Assembly: GCA_034927345.1 (NCBI GenBank)
Contig: JAYFQE010000014.1
Coordinates: 124,001-188,000, forward strand
DNA length: 64,000 bases
Direction: 5' to 3'
From: JAYFQE01 sp034927345
GTDB taxonomy: Bacteria > Bacillota > Clostridia > Saccharofermentanales > UBA5734
Both the position numbers and the translations under genes were made by a program. The notes under the pieces were generated by a model, which was given only the letters and a program-made list of their open reading frames with translations, did no database searches and had not been told where the DNA came from. Below are positions 44,584-52,913 of the stretch, piece after piece. The first letter of the stretch is position 1; the number at the start of each line of letters is the position of its first letter.

Positions 44584-45235
44584 GCAGATAAAGCGGTTCT
44601 TCATCTTCTTCGATAGCCGGGAAACGTCCGACCGGTTCATAGAATCGATTGTCGGTCTGGTCATCATTGACTTTGGACACCTCGCCGACCAGGATCTTCC
44701 CTTTTCCGGCTTCGCCTTTAAACGTATGATAAACGCCGCTGACCAGGGTGATGCTTTCGCCGGGAACAAGACAGACTTCTGTTCCGGCGGACACGGTATG
44801 CCAATGTCCGTCAACCTGAGCTGTGACCGGCGTAGCGGCCAGGCCGCCGTCCGGCGTTGAATTATACAGGCGGATCAGTAAATTGCCGCCGCCCCGGTTG
44901 ATGATATCTTCCATTTTTTTACGATGAAAATGGAGCGGCGTAACCTGGTTTTCATCCACGATCATGATTTTCTCGGCATAGGTTTTGGGGTAAAGGGGCA
45001 TGGTGAGGTTGCCGTTACGCAGTGTAAACAACAGCAGTCCGGTTTGTTGAAAATCGCCGCTGCCAAAATCGGTAATATCCCATCCCAACTGGTTATCGAA
45101 AAGCTCCCGATAGGTTGAATCACGGTCCTGCCAGTCCGCGGCACGCCAATAGGCAAACGGCGGCAGCAGGAAAGACTTGCCGGCCATAAACCGGACGGCG
45201 TCGCGCATAAGGGTATTGATCTCTGAACGTTTCAT
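44513..45235 (-). CDS. D-lyxose / D-mannose isomerase family (cupin-type)
   Basis: 240 residues. Cupin core with the metal-binding TPLHFHRKKMEDIINRGGG region (two His and a Glu) and GVYHTFKG (third His), as in D-lyxose ketol-isomerases, which also interconvert mannose and fructose. It overlaps lacI by 4 bp, downstream of an alpha-mannosidase, so a mannose-to-fructose step is the likely role. The last 71 bp overlap hydF. Confidence 0.85.
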   Translation of the reverse strand: MKRSEINTLMRDAVRFMAGKSFLLPPFAYWRAADWQDRDSTYRELFDNQLGWDITDFGSGDFQQTGLLLFTLRNGNLTMPLYPKTYAEKIMIVDENQVTPLHFHRKKMEDIINRGGGNLLIRLYNSTPDGGLAATPVTAQVDGHWHTVSAGTEVCLVPGESITLVSGVYHTFKGEAGKGKILVGEVSKVNDDQTDNRFYEPVGRFPAIEEDEEPLYLLSMDYPRYWQLPGISAKRGAECP

Positions 45236-46278
45236 TTTACATCCTCCTGGATTTTTTTATTTTCTTGTTTCGATTTAGTCGATTCACGGATAATCAGTTT
45301 GGGCGGCAGAAGCAGTGGTTTTGCCGGCAGCGTTTCACCGCCGATCAACTGGAAAAGGGATTTGACAGCTGTTTCGGCCATAACCGGCAGATTCTGTTCG
45401 ACCGTCGTGACCGGTATGGCAGCCACACTGGAAAAAACCACATTGTCATAACCGGCCAGGGAAATGCGGTCCGGCACCGGGATATTCTTTTCAAGCAGGG
45501 CGCGCAGGGCGCCTAAAGCCATGATGTCGTTCATGGTCAAAATGGCATCGGCTTCCGTCGCGGCAGCCAGCAATTTTCGCGTCGCCTGATACGCATGGGT
45601 AAAATCAGCTTTGGCGCATTGAATCAGTTTATTTTCATCCACCGGCAGATGATGCGCGGCAAAAGCCTGATAATAGCCCTTGATCCTCAGCTGTGTCGGA
45701 ACGGCTTCACGATTGCCGACCAGATAATAAAGGCTGCGATGACCTGACCGAATCAGATAATCGGTCATTTCAAAAGCACCTTTCTCCAGATCAGTCATGA
45801 CGCAGGGTGCCGCCAAATCGGCATAATAGGCAACAACATAAAGAAAAGGAATTCCATTACGCGTCAATTTGCTGAGGTATTCGATATTTTTTACCGGGTG
45901 ATGCACCGGGGCGATCAGGATACCTTCCACCCGTTCGGCAATAAAGGTCTCGACGACCCGTTTTTCGCCGGCGAACTGGTCTTTGGATGTAGCCACGAGC
46001 AGCGTATAGTTCCGTTTTGCCAGACAATCGTCGACGCAGCGTATAAAGCGGCCGTAAAATGGATTTTCAATATCCGGCACAACCAGACCGATTGTTCCGC
46101 TCTGCCGCCTGGCCAGTGATTTGGCCAGCACGTTAGGCATATAGCCCTGTTCTTCGGCAATGGCCAGAATGTGTTCTTTAGTCTTGGCTTTAACGATGTT
46201 TTTGCCATTAAGCGCCAGGGATACTGTCGATTCGGAAACACCCGCCAGCCGGGCAATATCTTTCAATGTTACGCTCAT
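45232..46278 (-). CDS. LacI family transcriptional repressor
   Basis: 348 residues. N-terminal helix-turn-helix VTLKDIARLAGVSESTVSLALNG followed by the hinge ANVLAKSLARRQSGTIGLVVPDI, then a periplasmic-binding-type sensor domain. It is the middle gene of the GH38-lacI-isomerase operon, overlapping both neighbours by 4 bp (ATGA). It probably represses its own operon through the two TTTCAAGCG-type operators at 49075-49142. Confidence 0.93.
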   Translation of the reverse strand: MSVTLKDIARLAGVSESTVSLALNGKNIVKAKTKEHILAIAEEQGYMPNVLAKSLARRQSGTIGLVVPDIENPFYGRFIRCVDDCLAKRNYTLLVATSKDQFAGEKRVVETFIAERVEGILIAPVHHPVKNIEYLSKLTRNGIPFLYVVAYYADLAAPCVMTDLEKGAFEMTDYLIRSGHRSLYYLVGNREAVPTQLRIKGYYQAFAAHHLPVDENKLIQCAKADFTHAYQATRKLLAAATEADAILTMNDIMALGALRALLEKNIPVPDRISLAGYDNVVFSSVAAIPVTTVEQNLPVMAETAVKSLFQLIGGETLPAKPLLLPPKLIIRESTKSKQENKKIQEDVK

Positions 46279-49055
46279 ACCCCGGCATCCTCGTTTGGCA
46301 AAGCGGCGGCCAGCCGCAGCGTTATGGCCTGATAGGGCGCAATATCCAGCTTGATTTGGCCGTTTTCCAAGGGAACCGGCCGGATATCCTGTTCATTCAT
46401 ATCGGTTTGCCAGACGCGCGCGAATGATTTGGCATCTAGAACCAGCCGGCCTCTTTTCCCTTGATTTTCATAAAACCTGAGTATGAAGCTGTCATCATCA
46501 TAAGCCTTTTTAAAACAGGAAAGTCGGATATGGTTGTCCGGCCAGGCAAACAAATTGTGCCAGGCAGCCGGTTCCAGGGTCGGCCGGTTATCCGGCAGGT
46601 CCATTGCCAACGCCGCAGACCGTTTCGGCCGGATTGCGTGAACCGCCGGCGGACAAAGGAAACTGTCGGCAAATGGCAGAAACGGAGCTATATCGCCGGG
46701 ATCAGCCGAATAAGGCAGATAAGACCACTCAATCTCCTGAAGTCCCGGGCATTGCGCGCCCGGCGTATCAAAACCCGCCGATGCCCTATCAGAACGCTGC
46801 ATCATGTTCATCCGTCCCATCTTGGCAAAACCGCGCAGCAGGGTCAGACAAATCTCCGGCTCGCCGGTCAGAGGATTGGGAATCGCTTCATAATCATATA
46901 GGCCTTTCACCGCAATGGCCAAACCCAGGCGGCCGTCACAAACGGACAACCATTCCCGGAACGGCAGCAGACGCGTGGGCGGCTGCCGCCAGGCGCGTTT
47001 TTCACGAGGCGTCTCAACCGGCCGGCGAATGATCGCCAGCTGCCCCTGCGATATAATTTCATCGGATTTTATACCCATCGGCACCCGCAGCCGGATTCGG
47101 TGATCGCGCGCCTGGTTGTCAAGCTGCAGCCGGACATCCAGACGGGGCGTATCCGCTAACAGAGAAACCGTCAGGGTAACCGGCAAGTCGACTCTCCCGG
47201 CGCTTCGCTCATCCCCGTTCAGGCGCAGCGGGACATTCAGGCAGCCGGTCAGGCAGACAGACTGACGGACCGGGCCTTGTTCGGCCAGCCGGCATTGAAA
47301 GGCGAAACGGGTAGACCGGACAACCTCGCCCGGAATCCAGGGCGGGGAAAAATCCCACGCGTCGCCGGCGTCAGCCTCTTCCTCCAGCAAATTGAGCGCC
47401 GGATATCTTTTTCCCGTCCGATAATCCAAAAGCTCCGCCAGAGCGCCGTGAAATTCAACCCGCAAAATGCCGTTATCCAGAACCGGCGCCGGCCGCCCGG
47501 CCGAATCGTTATTCTGAAGCGTGACAGTCTCGCCGGCCGGAGACGCCGGTTTCCAGGTATAGGCTTTGATCTCCTGGCTGGCCAGATAATCCTGAAAGAG
47601 GATTTTCCGGTAAAGAGCGTCCGGAACCAGATCGTTGCGTTCCTGCCCTAATCCGTTCGTCTCGCAGGTTTCCCGTTCTAAAATCTGCGTCGGCAAAGGA
47701 TCTCCGGCTGAATCGGTCATGCAGACGGCCGCGCCGCCAACCGGCAGCCATAACTCAAGGGTCTGCGGCGCGGGCGAGCCGACAGGAGCATAAGCCATCA
47801 CGCCCCGTTCTCCGGCCGGCTGCCGGGAAGGCACAAGGTCGCCGGCAAACGCCAGTATTTCATGGATCTGACCGGCGGCAATCTGACGTACGGCTGCGTA
47901 ACGCGCTTCCATTTCCAGATGCACTTCGTCGACGCTGGAACCATGAATGCTGTCATGGGCGCTGTTGATCAGGATCATGCGCCAGGCTTCCTGCAATAAC
48001 GCCGGCTTCGTTTGAAAATGCTGATATTGAGCCCAGGCCAGTAAAGGTTCGACATACTTTTCCAGTAAAATCTCCGCGGCGAAATGCTGTCTTTTTAAAT
48101 AAGTCCGTGTTGACAACGCACCTAATAGGATTTGCTGGTAGACCGAACCGGTCAATTCCTGCTTGATGATCAGCGGTTTATCCATCCGGCTTTGTAAAAG
48201 CCGGATATAGTCCTCGGCGCTGCCCATTAGAAATGTGATGTCCTGCTGAATATCGTTGGCTATCCGGATCGCTTCGCCGATATGGATCTGCGGAGGCATG
48301 TGGTCAAAACCGGCAATCAGAGGGATTACCCCTGAAGGATAACGATTCTGGATCCTGCGGGCATTGGCGGCTAAACTGCGGGCGATATGCTCGGTATTGT
48401 TTTGTTCGGATAATTCCAGATGATAATCAAAGGACAGATAACCTGGATAATAGGGTATATCGCACGGCTGGATCGGATCGGCAGGCTCGCTGAAAAGATC
48501 GAACGCGCCGCCATAACTCTCACGGAAATGGCTGGCGACGACCTGCGACCCATCCAGTCCTTCATAGAGAAATTCATCGGGATGATCTTCCCCGATGTCC
48601 GGCATGCCACGCATGAAAAGCAGGCTATCCAAACCAAAATTCCGGAGGATCTGCGGTAATTGCGGCGGATGGCCGAAATTGTCCGGCAGATATCCGGCCT
48701 GCATGCAACGGCCAAAACGCCGCGACAACCGGTTGCCCCACAGGCAATTGCGGATTATCGCTTCGGCGCTGGGCAGCCATTCGTCAAATTGGGTATAAAA
48801 AGGGCCGATACTGAGCTTTCCGGATTGGACCAGTTGTGCTGCAGCCGCACGGTCTGCCGGTACAACACTGAGATATTCTTCCAGCGGAAAGACCTGCCCA
48901 TCCAGAACATAGGTTGCATAATCATCCCGCGGCGCTGCTTTGTGGATCAATTGTTCCATCGTCTTTATGGTCCAGAAACGATATGACCTTAACGGCTGAT
49001 ACCATTCGATATCCAAATGTCCGGCATTAACAATAAAACCGATAATCTTGCCCAT
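46275..49055 (-). CDS. Glycoside hydrolase family 38 alpha-mannosidase
   Basis: 926 residues, no signal peptide. GH38 landmarks: AGHLDIEWYQPLRSYRFWT (zinc His and Asp near the N-terminus), GYLPDNFGHPPQLPQILRNFG (Asp nucleophile in PDNFGH) and INSAHDSIHGSSVDEV. A middle helical domain and C-terminal beta domains follow. Releases alpha-linked mannose inside the cell. ATG 49055 follows GGGAG; the in-frame start at 49079 would lie within the operator. First gene of the LacI-regulated operon. Confidence 0.93.
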   Translation of the reverse strand: MGKIIGFIVNAGHLDIEWYQPLRSYRFWTIKTMEQLIHKAAPRDDYATYVLDGQVFPLEEYLSVVPADRAAAAQLVQSGKLSIGPFYTQFDEWLPSAEAIIRNCLWGNRLSRRFGRCMQAGYLPDNFGHPPQLPQILRNFGLDSLLFMRGMPDIGEDHPDEFLYEGLDGSQVVASHFRESYGGAFDLFSEPADPIQPCDIPYYPGYLSFDYHLELSEQNNTEHIARSLAANARRIQNRYPSGVIPLIAGFDHMPPQIHIGEAIRIANDIQQDITFLMGSAEDYIRLLQSRMDKPLIIKQELTGSVYQQILLGALSTRTYLKRQHFAAEILLEKYVEPLLAWAQYQHFQTKPALLQEAWRMILINSAHDSIHGSSVDEVHLEMEARYAAVRQIAAGQIHEILAFAGDLVPSRQPAGERGVMAYAPVGSPAPQTLELWLPVGGAAVCMTDSAGDPLPTQILERETCETNGLGQERNDLVPDALYRKILFQDYLASQEIKAYTWKPASPAGETVTLQNNDSAGRPAPVLDNGILRVEFHGALAELLDYRTGKRYPALNLLEEEADAGDAWDFSPPWIPGEVVRSTRFAFQCRLAEQGPVRQSVCLTGCLNVPLRLNGDERSAGRVDLPVTLTVSLLADTPRLDVRLQLDNQARDHRIRLRVPMGIKSDEIISQGQLAIIRRPVETPREKRAWRQPPTRLLPFREWLSVCDGRLGLAIAVKGLYDYEAIPNPLTGEPEICLTLLRGFAKMGRMNMMQRSDRASAGFDTPGAQCPGLQEIEWSYLPYSADPGDIAPFLPFADSFLCPPAVHAIRPKRSAALAMDLPDNRPTLEPAAWHNLFAWPDNHIRLSCFKKAYDDDSFILRFYENQGKRGRLVLDAKSFARVWQTDMNEQDIRPVPLENGQIKLDIAPYQAITLRLAAALPNEDAGV

Positions 49056-49074
49056 AATTCTGTCTCTCCCGCAA

Positions 49075-49088
49075 TTCAAGCGCTTGAA
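49075..49088. promoter_or_regulatory. LacI operator O1
   Basis: TTCAAGCGCTTGAA, a perfect 14-bp palindrome with the central CG typical of LacI-family operators. It lies between the promoter -10 and the GH38 start. Confidence 0.8.
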
Positions 49089-49102
49089 ATCTTATTGTTT
49101 TT

Positions 49103-49131
49103 AGTTTACACTGTTGAATTTGTAATTTCAA
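49103..49131 (-). promoter_or_regulatory. Promoter of the GH38-lacI-isomerase operon
   Basis: On the minus strand TTGAAA (49131-49126), 17-bp spacer, TAAACT (49108-49103) with TG just before the -10. The -35 hexamer is embedded in operator O2, so repressor binding would block RNA polymerase directly. Confidence 0.75.
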
Positions 49132-49142
49132 GCGTTTGAAAT
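49125..49142. promoter_or_regulatory. LacI operator O2
   Basis: ATTTCAAGCGTTTGAAAT, 18-bp palindrome with a single mismatched pair. Its centre is 52 bp (about five helical turns) from O1, so the two sites lie on the same face of the DNA and could be bridged by one tetramer. Confidence 0.8.
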
Positions 49143-49172
49143 CATTGAAAAGAATATACACCGGCGCCGTTC

Positions 49173-49201
49173 TTGTAACGGATATTACACTATGTTATGA
49201 T
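49173..49201 (+). promoter_or_regulatory. Promoter and candidate operator of the TetR gene
   Basis: TTGTAA (49173-49178), 17-bp spacer, TATGAT (49196-49201). An inverted repeat TGTAA-N6-TTACA (49174-49189) covers the -35 and spacer, a natural place for autorepression by the TetR-type protein. Confidence 0.5.
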
Positions 49202-49275
49202 ATCAATAAATCGGAGCCGCCCTTTAACCCGGCCGGGCAAGCAGAAGCGGAATGCGCTATGGGGAGGAGTCGGAC

Positions 49276-49827
49276 ATGCCGGACTCGCAATTAACCAAAC
49301 GGGCTCTATCAGCAGCCATGAAGGAATTAATGGCTGAACAGCCTATGGAGAAAATAAAAATCGGCGATATTGTTGAGCGCTGCGGCATGAACCGTCAAAG
49401 CTTCTATTACCATTTTAAAGACAAATACGATCTGGTAAACTGGATCTACTACACAGAATTTTTTGCCGATATCCGGAGCTCACTGGAAAAGCCAGGTTGG
49501 GAATTATTAGAAAAAATTTGTGATTATTTTTATAGAAACCGAGCTTTTTATGGCAATGCGCTGCATGTTCAAGGACAGAATTCCTTTTCCGAATATTTCG
49601 CCGAAGTCTTGCATCCCGTTATCCATTCTCTGATTGACGACATATTCTCCGATGATATGAATCATGATTTTTACGTCAATTTTATTACCGACGCTATCCG
49701 TGTTTCGATCACCCGCTGGTTGCTGGAAGGTGCGAAAATCTGTCCTGACGAATATGTCCGGCTCATGAGAACAGCTACCACCGGCTTTGCTTATCAGGTG
49801 ATTAAGGAGGATCGGAACCAGTCTTGA
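49276..49827 (+). CDS. TetR family transcriptional regulator (DhaS-like)
   Basis: 183 residues. N-terminal helix-turn-helix IKIGDIVERCGMNRQSFYYHFKDKYDLVNWIYY is typical of the DhaS/TetR_C_8 group, followed by a helical sensor domain. ATG 49276 has GGGGAGGAG upstream and is preferred to an in-frame ATG at 49252. The gene is visibly more AT-rich than its neighbours. The 3' end overlaps the convergent acyltransferase by 34 bp. Ligand and targets unknown. Confidence 0.9.
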   Translation: MPDSQLTKRALSAAMKELMAEQPMEKIKIGDIVERCGMNRQSFYYHFKDKYDLVNWIYYTEFFADIRSSLEKPGWELLEKICDYFYRNRAFYGNALHVQGQNSFSEYFAEVLHPVIHSLIDDIFSDDMNHDFYVNFITDAIRVSITRWLLEGAKICPDEYVRLMRTATTGFAYQVIKEDRNQS

Positions 49828-50489
49828 TAAAGGGTTTCGACACGTTCTTGCAGGTCCTGTGCTTTTTTCTTTACAGAATACGCCGGCTGCGGATTGACAG
49901 GGGGACCGATGACTAAAGTCAGCAGAGGTCTTTTTTTCCACAAACGCCAGAATCCGTTTGGTTTTCGCTGGATAAGAGCCAGCGGAACAACCGGGCAGCC
50001 GGCTTGTGCGGCCAAATGAAAAGCGCCGGGCTTAAATGGCCGGACCCCTTGGCCGTATAGCTTCATCTCCCCTTCGGGATATATCATGACCCATTTATTC
50101 TGTTTCAAGAGACTGTAGATGCTTTGGCAAAAAGTCCGTTTATCATTCAATGTTGCGCCTACCGAAACACACCCCAGGTTACGGACAAACCAACCGGCAA
50201 CCGGAAGTTTAAAATTTTCCTGCATGCTGGCAAAAAAGACCTGGCGGGGCGCGGCTGCGCAGCCGATCATGGTGCAGTCAAGATAGTGAATATGATTACA
50301 AACTAAAATAGCGCCCCGGTTTTTAACAACAGCCAGATTGCTGCGGCCTTCTATTCGCAGGCCGAAGAGAACATAATCCAGTATCGTCAGAGCAGGCACG
50401 GCAATCCAGTGATATAGAATCCAACGCAAAACACGCGGTAATCGCCCGCAAGACGGTACAAACGGACGGATCTTAGGCACCGGCTTCAT
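49794..50489 (-). CDS. plsC: 1-acyl-sn-glycerol-3-phosphate acyltransferase-like
   Basis: 231 residues. PlsC motifs: NHIHYLD (H-x4-D catalytic dyad), YPEGEMK (motif III) and CPVVPLALIQ (motif IV), after an N-terminal hydrophobic segment (~18-40). Transfers an acyl chain to lysophosphatidate or a related acceptor at the membrane. Begins 2 nt after the glycosyltransferase stop, so the two are cotranscribed; together they suggest glycolipid synthesis. Confidence 0.88.
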   Translation of the reverse strand: MKPVPKIRPFVPSCGRLPRVLRWILYHWIAVPALTILDYVLFGLRIEGRSNLAVVKNRGAILVCNHIHYLDCTMIGCAAAPRQVFFASMQENFKLPVAGWFVRNLGCVSVGATLNDKRTFCQSIYSLLKQNKWVMIYPEGEMKLYGQGVRPFKPGAFHLAAQAGCPVVPLALIQRKPNGFWRLWKKRPLLTLVIGPPVNPQPAYSVKKKAQDLQERVETLYQDWFRSSLIT

Positions 50490-50491
50490 GG

Positions 50492-51541
50492 TCAGGTACC
50501 TTTCCTGTTTACTTTCCTGGCATCGGCGATCGTTTCATCAAACATCGCTTCTGCCTGTTTTACACAAGCGGCAATCTGGCAGCGGCCGGGAATCCGGGCA
50601 TAATCGGCCGCCAAGCGTAAACGTTCCTGAGGGTGCTCGATCCAATCGGAGATAATCGGAACCAAACCGCAGGCCATGGCTTCTAAACAAGATATGGCTT
50701 CAATATCGACATCCGAGGCATGAACATAGAGATCACAGGATCGAATTAAACGAATCAAGTCGTTTTTACCATAAAAGCCGAAAGTCGGCGGCTGATCGAG
50801 ATCGGCGCCCAAGCGGCGCAGATGTTTCTCGCAGGGCCCTAACCCGGCGAAGTGAATATGGATTTTACCGCGGTACGGCGAAAGCTCAACCGCTTTGATC
50901 AGTAAATCCTGCCGCTTCTCCGGAGACAGACGGCCGATCATTAAAATATGAAAATCGCCGTCGTGCCGGGCTTCTTCAGACTGTCCGGGTTTGAAATCCG
51001 CCGTAATGCCATTCGATATCACATGAAGCTTGGCTTGATAATGATTTGTTTCCAATTGGCGGGCAATAAACGCCGAAGGGCAATGGATATGAGTGACCCG
51101 GCAATAAAACCGATCCAGCATGATCTTGTAAATCCACCGGGAAAGCCATTCGGCATGGCCGAGATGGATATTATAGGTTATATTCTCCGGCTGCAGATGA
51201 AAAGCCGCGCTGCAAGGAACCCCCAGCTCACACGCAATACGCAGCGCTTTTCTTTCCAGCGGCATCGGCAAAAAGAGATGGGCAATATCGGCTCCCCGCA
51301 AAGCCTGACGCAGAGGCGCCTCTTCTGCTTTGGCAAAAATAAAATGCTGCTTTTTAGCGAAATGCTCGACCAGCGGAATACGCCATACTGAAACAACATA
51401 TTTTCCGGACTCCTGACAACCTGTGGAAACGATCCGGACTTCATGACCTCTTTGGCGAAGATAAAAAGCAAAGCGTCTGGCTGAAGTCGATGTGCCGTTT
51501 GTACTTTGATCATACATGTCGATAACAAAAACAATGATCAT
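50492..51541 (-). CDS. Family 4 glycosyltransferase, possibly diacylglycerol glucosyltransferase-like
   Basis: 349-residue GT-B enzyme. N-terminal MIIVFVIDMYDQSTNGTS with a glycine/serine acceptor loop; C-terminal donor domain with IGRLSPEKRQDLLIKA and DVDIEAISCLEAMACG, the nucleotide-sugar site. The IEAISCLEA form resembles the processive/monoglucosyl-diacylglycerol synthase branch of GT4 (from memory; not aligned). Coupling to plsC supports a membrane-lipid acceptor. Confidence 0.82.
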   Translation of the reverse strand: MIIVFVIDMYDQSTNGTSTSARRFAFYLRQRGHEVRIVSTGCQESGKYVVSVWRIPLVEHFAKKQHFIFAKAEEAPLRQALRGADIAHLFLPMPLERKALRIACELGVPCSAAFHLQPENITYNIHLGHAEWLSRWIYKIMLDRFYCRVTHIHCPSAFIARQLETNHYQAKLHVISNGITADFKPGQSEEARHDGDFHILMIGRLSPEKRQDLLIKAVELSPYRGKIHIHFAGLGPCEKHLRRLGADLDQPPTFGFYGKNDLIRLIRSCDLYVHASDVDIEAISCLEAMACGLVPIISDWIEHPQERLRLAADYARIPGRCQIAACVKQAEAMFDETIADARKVNRKGT

Positions 51542-51570
51542 AAATCACCTGCAATGATCCTATTCACTCT

Positions 51571-52665
51571 TCATGGACATTGAGTCAAGTATTGTATCCT
51601 GGGCATGGTAGCCTGAAGAATTTCTGTCAGATTTTCTTTACAGGCATTCAGGTCATCCGCCAGATTGTCCAGACAGCCGACGGCGATACGGCCGTTGGCC
51701 TTGATCGCCATAAAGCAGTCTTCGATCGAAATGATGCGGTCGACATACGCCAGGTCTTCATAAAAATCAAAAAGCAAGAAAGGATAACAGCTGTCCTGGC
51801 GCAAGCTTCGGATAAAACGTCCGATTTTCTGAACCTGATCCGCATCGTTCAGATGATCTCGGATAATAAAGGCAAAGCTGCATTGCAGAGACTCAATTAA
51901 ATCCAGAAAATTTTCGCTCATCACATAAGCCGCATTTTCATCGCCATATCGATATGACGCGCCATAAAGGCAGCCGTTATTCCGCAGCACGGCGGCAGCC
52001 CGGACACAGTCGTCCTGCTTGACGGCCGTGTCCATGGCCAGAACAACGGCGATATGGCCGGATTCGGCAATCACGCCGGCTCGTTCGTCCGTAATCGCCG
52101 CCGGATCGCTGAAAAGTACATAGCTGCTGTCCTGGTGGCATGTCAGGTTGATCAACAGCGGATCCAACGTCCTGATGTCTGTAAAGAACATCGCATTATA
52201 AATGCCGGTTTTTTCACCTTCAGCCAAAAGGTCGGAAATTCTATTCATCGACAGTTCAATAGGCGGCCAGGCTCCGTTTTGCCCGGACATATCCAGCCCG
52301 TAATCGCATAAATCAAAGACAAGCGTCCAGGGGATGTTGAATTTATTCTGTTTTTCAAATTCGCGGATCAGTCCGGCGCCATAAGTCCAGCTGTTATATC
52401 CCAGGTTAATGCCGAAGCGCTTGATAATCCGCGCGTCTACCGACTGCACGATATGGCCGGCCAAGGCATAATAAGCGCTGCGCTCCTCATGCAACATCTG
52501 CCGGGCGATGCGGAAAATATCCTTTTGAAACCGGCCGGTAGATAAATGTAATCCCAAATCAACCAGATTGCGGATCCCGCGGCTGGTATTTTCCTGGATA
52601 TCCCGGATGCCCTTGTCGACAGCTGCTTCGATCATGGCATAATTCATTTCTCTTTGTTTATTCAC
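51571..52665 (-). CDS. Radical-SAM-fold protein lacking the cluster cysteines (putative pseudoenzyme)
   Basis: 364 residues from a GTG with GGAGG upstream. It aligns by eye with the divergent radical SAM protein next door: NIPW at residues 110-113 in both; CHQDSSYVLFSDPAAITDE against KHQDCAFMAFTNGLLIDE; FLLFDFYEDLAY against IFTMDFWNDGEY; and IKANG against INANG. At the place of the CxxxCxxC motif it reads DYGLDMSGQN, with no cysteine triad, and the GGEP SAM motif is also gone (TDIRTLDP). So it probably cannot hold the [4Fe-4S] cluster. A structural, regulatory or partner role is likely. I know no named family for it. Confidence 0.75.
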   Translation of the reverse strand: MNKQREMNYAMIEAAVDKGIRDIQENTSRGIRNLVDLGLHLSTGRFQKDIFRIARQMLHEERSAYYALAGHIVQSVDARIIKRFGINLGYNSWTYGAGLIREFEKQNKFNIPWTLVFDLCDYGLDMSGQNGAWPPIELSMNRISDLLAEGEKTGIYNAMFFTDIRTLDPLLINLTCHQDSSYVLFSDPAAITDERAGVIAESGHIAVVLAMDTAVKQDDCVRAAAVLRNNGCLYGASYRYGDENAAYVMSENFLDLIESLQCSFAFIIRDHLNDADQVQKIGRFIRSLRQDSCYPFLLFDFYEDLAYVDRIISIEDCFMAIKANGRIAVGCLDNLADDLNACKENLTEILQATMPRIQYLTQCP

Positions 52666-52756
52666 CCAGGACCACCTCCGTTGTTACAGGCGGCTTTTAT
52701 ACCTGTTTTTACTATAACGATATAGACATAAACAGGAAATAGACAAATCGCCGAAA

Positions 52757-52817
52757 TGTCAAAAAAGGTGACAAATAACCGGTCCGTCGCGCTTTTGGAC
52801 AGTGTCGTTTATTTGTC
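52757..52817. promoter_or_regulatory. Inverted repeats in the divergent radical-SAM intergenic region
   Basis: GACAAATAA (52770-52778) and TTATTTGTC (52809-52817) form a perfect 9-bp inverted repeat. TGTCA (52757-52761) and TGACA (52769-52773) form a second, and AGACAAAT recurs at 52741. The 248-bp gap between the two divergent genes is AT-rich. Possibly a shared operator. Confidence 0.45.
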
Positions 52818-52913
52818 TGATCAGGCCAGATTCCGGCTCGATAAAATGGAAGAGAAACAGGTTTTGTTTATAGCCTGGATAAAACGGTTTTTACGGACAA
52901 GGAGGATTTACCG

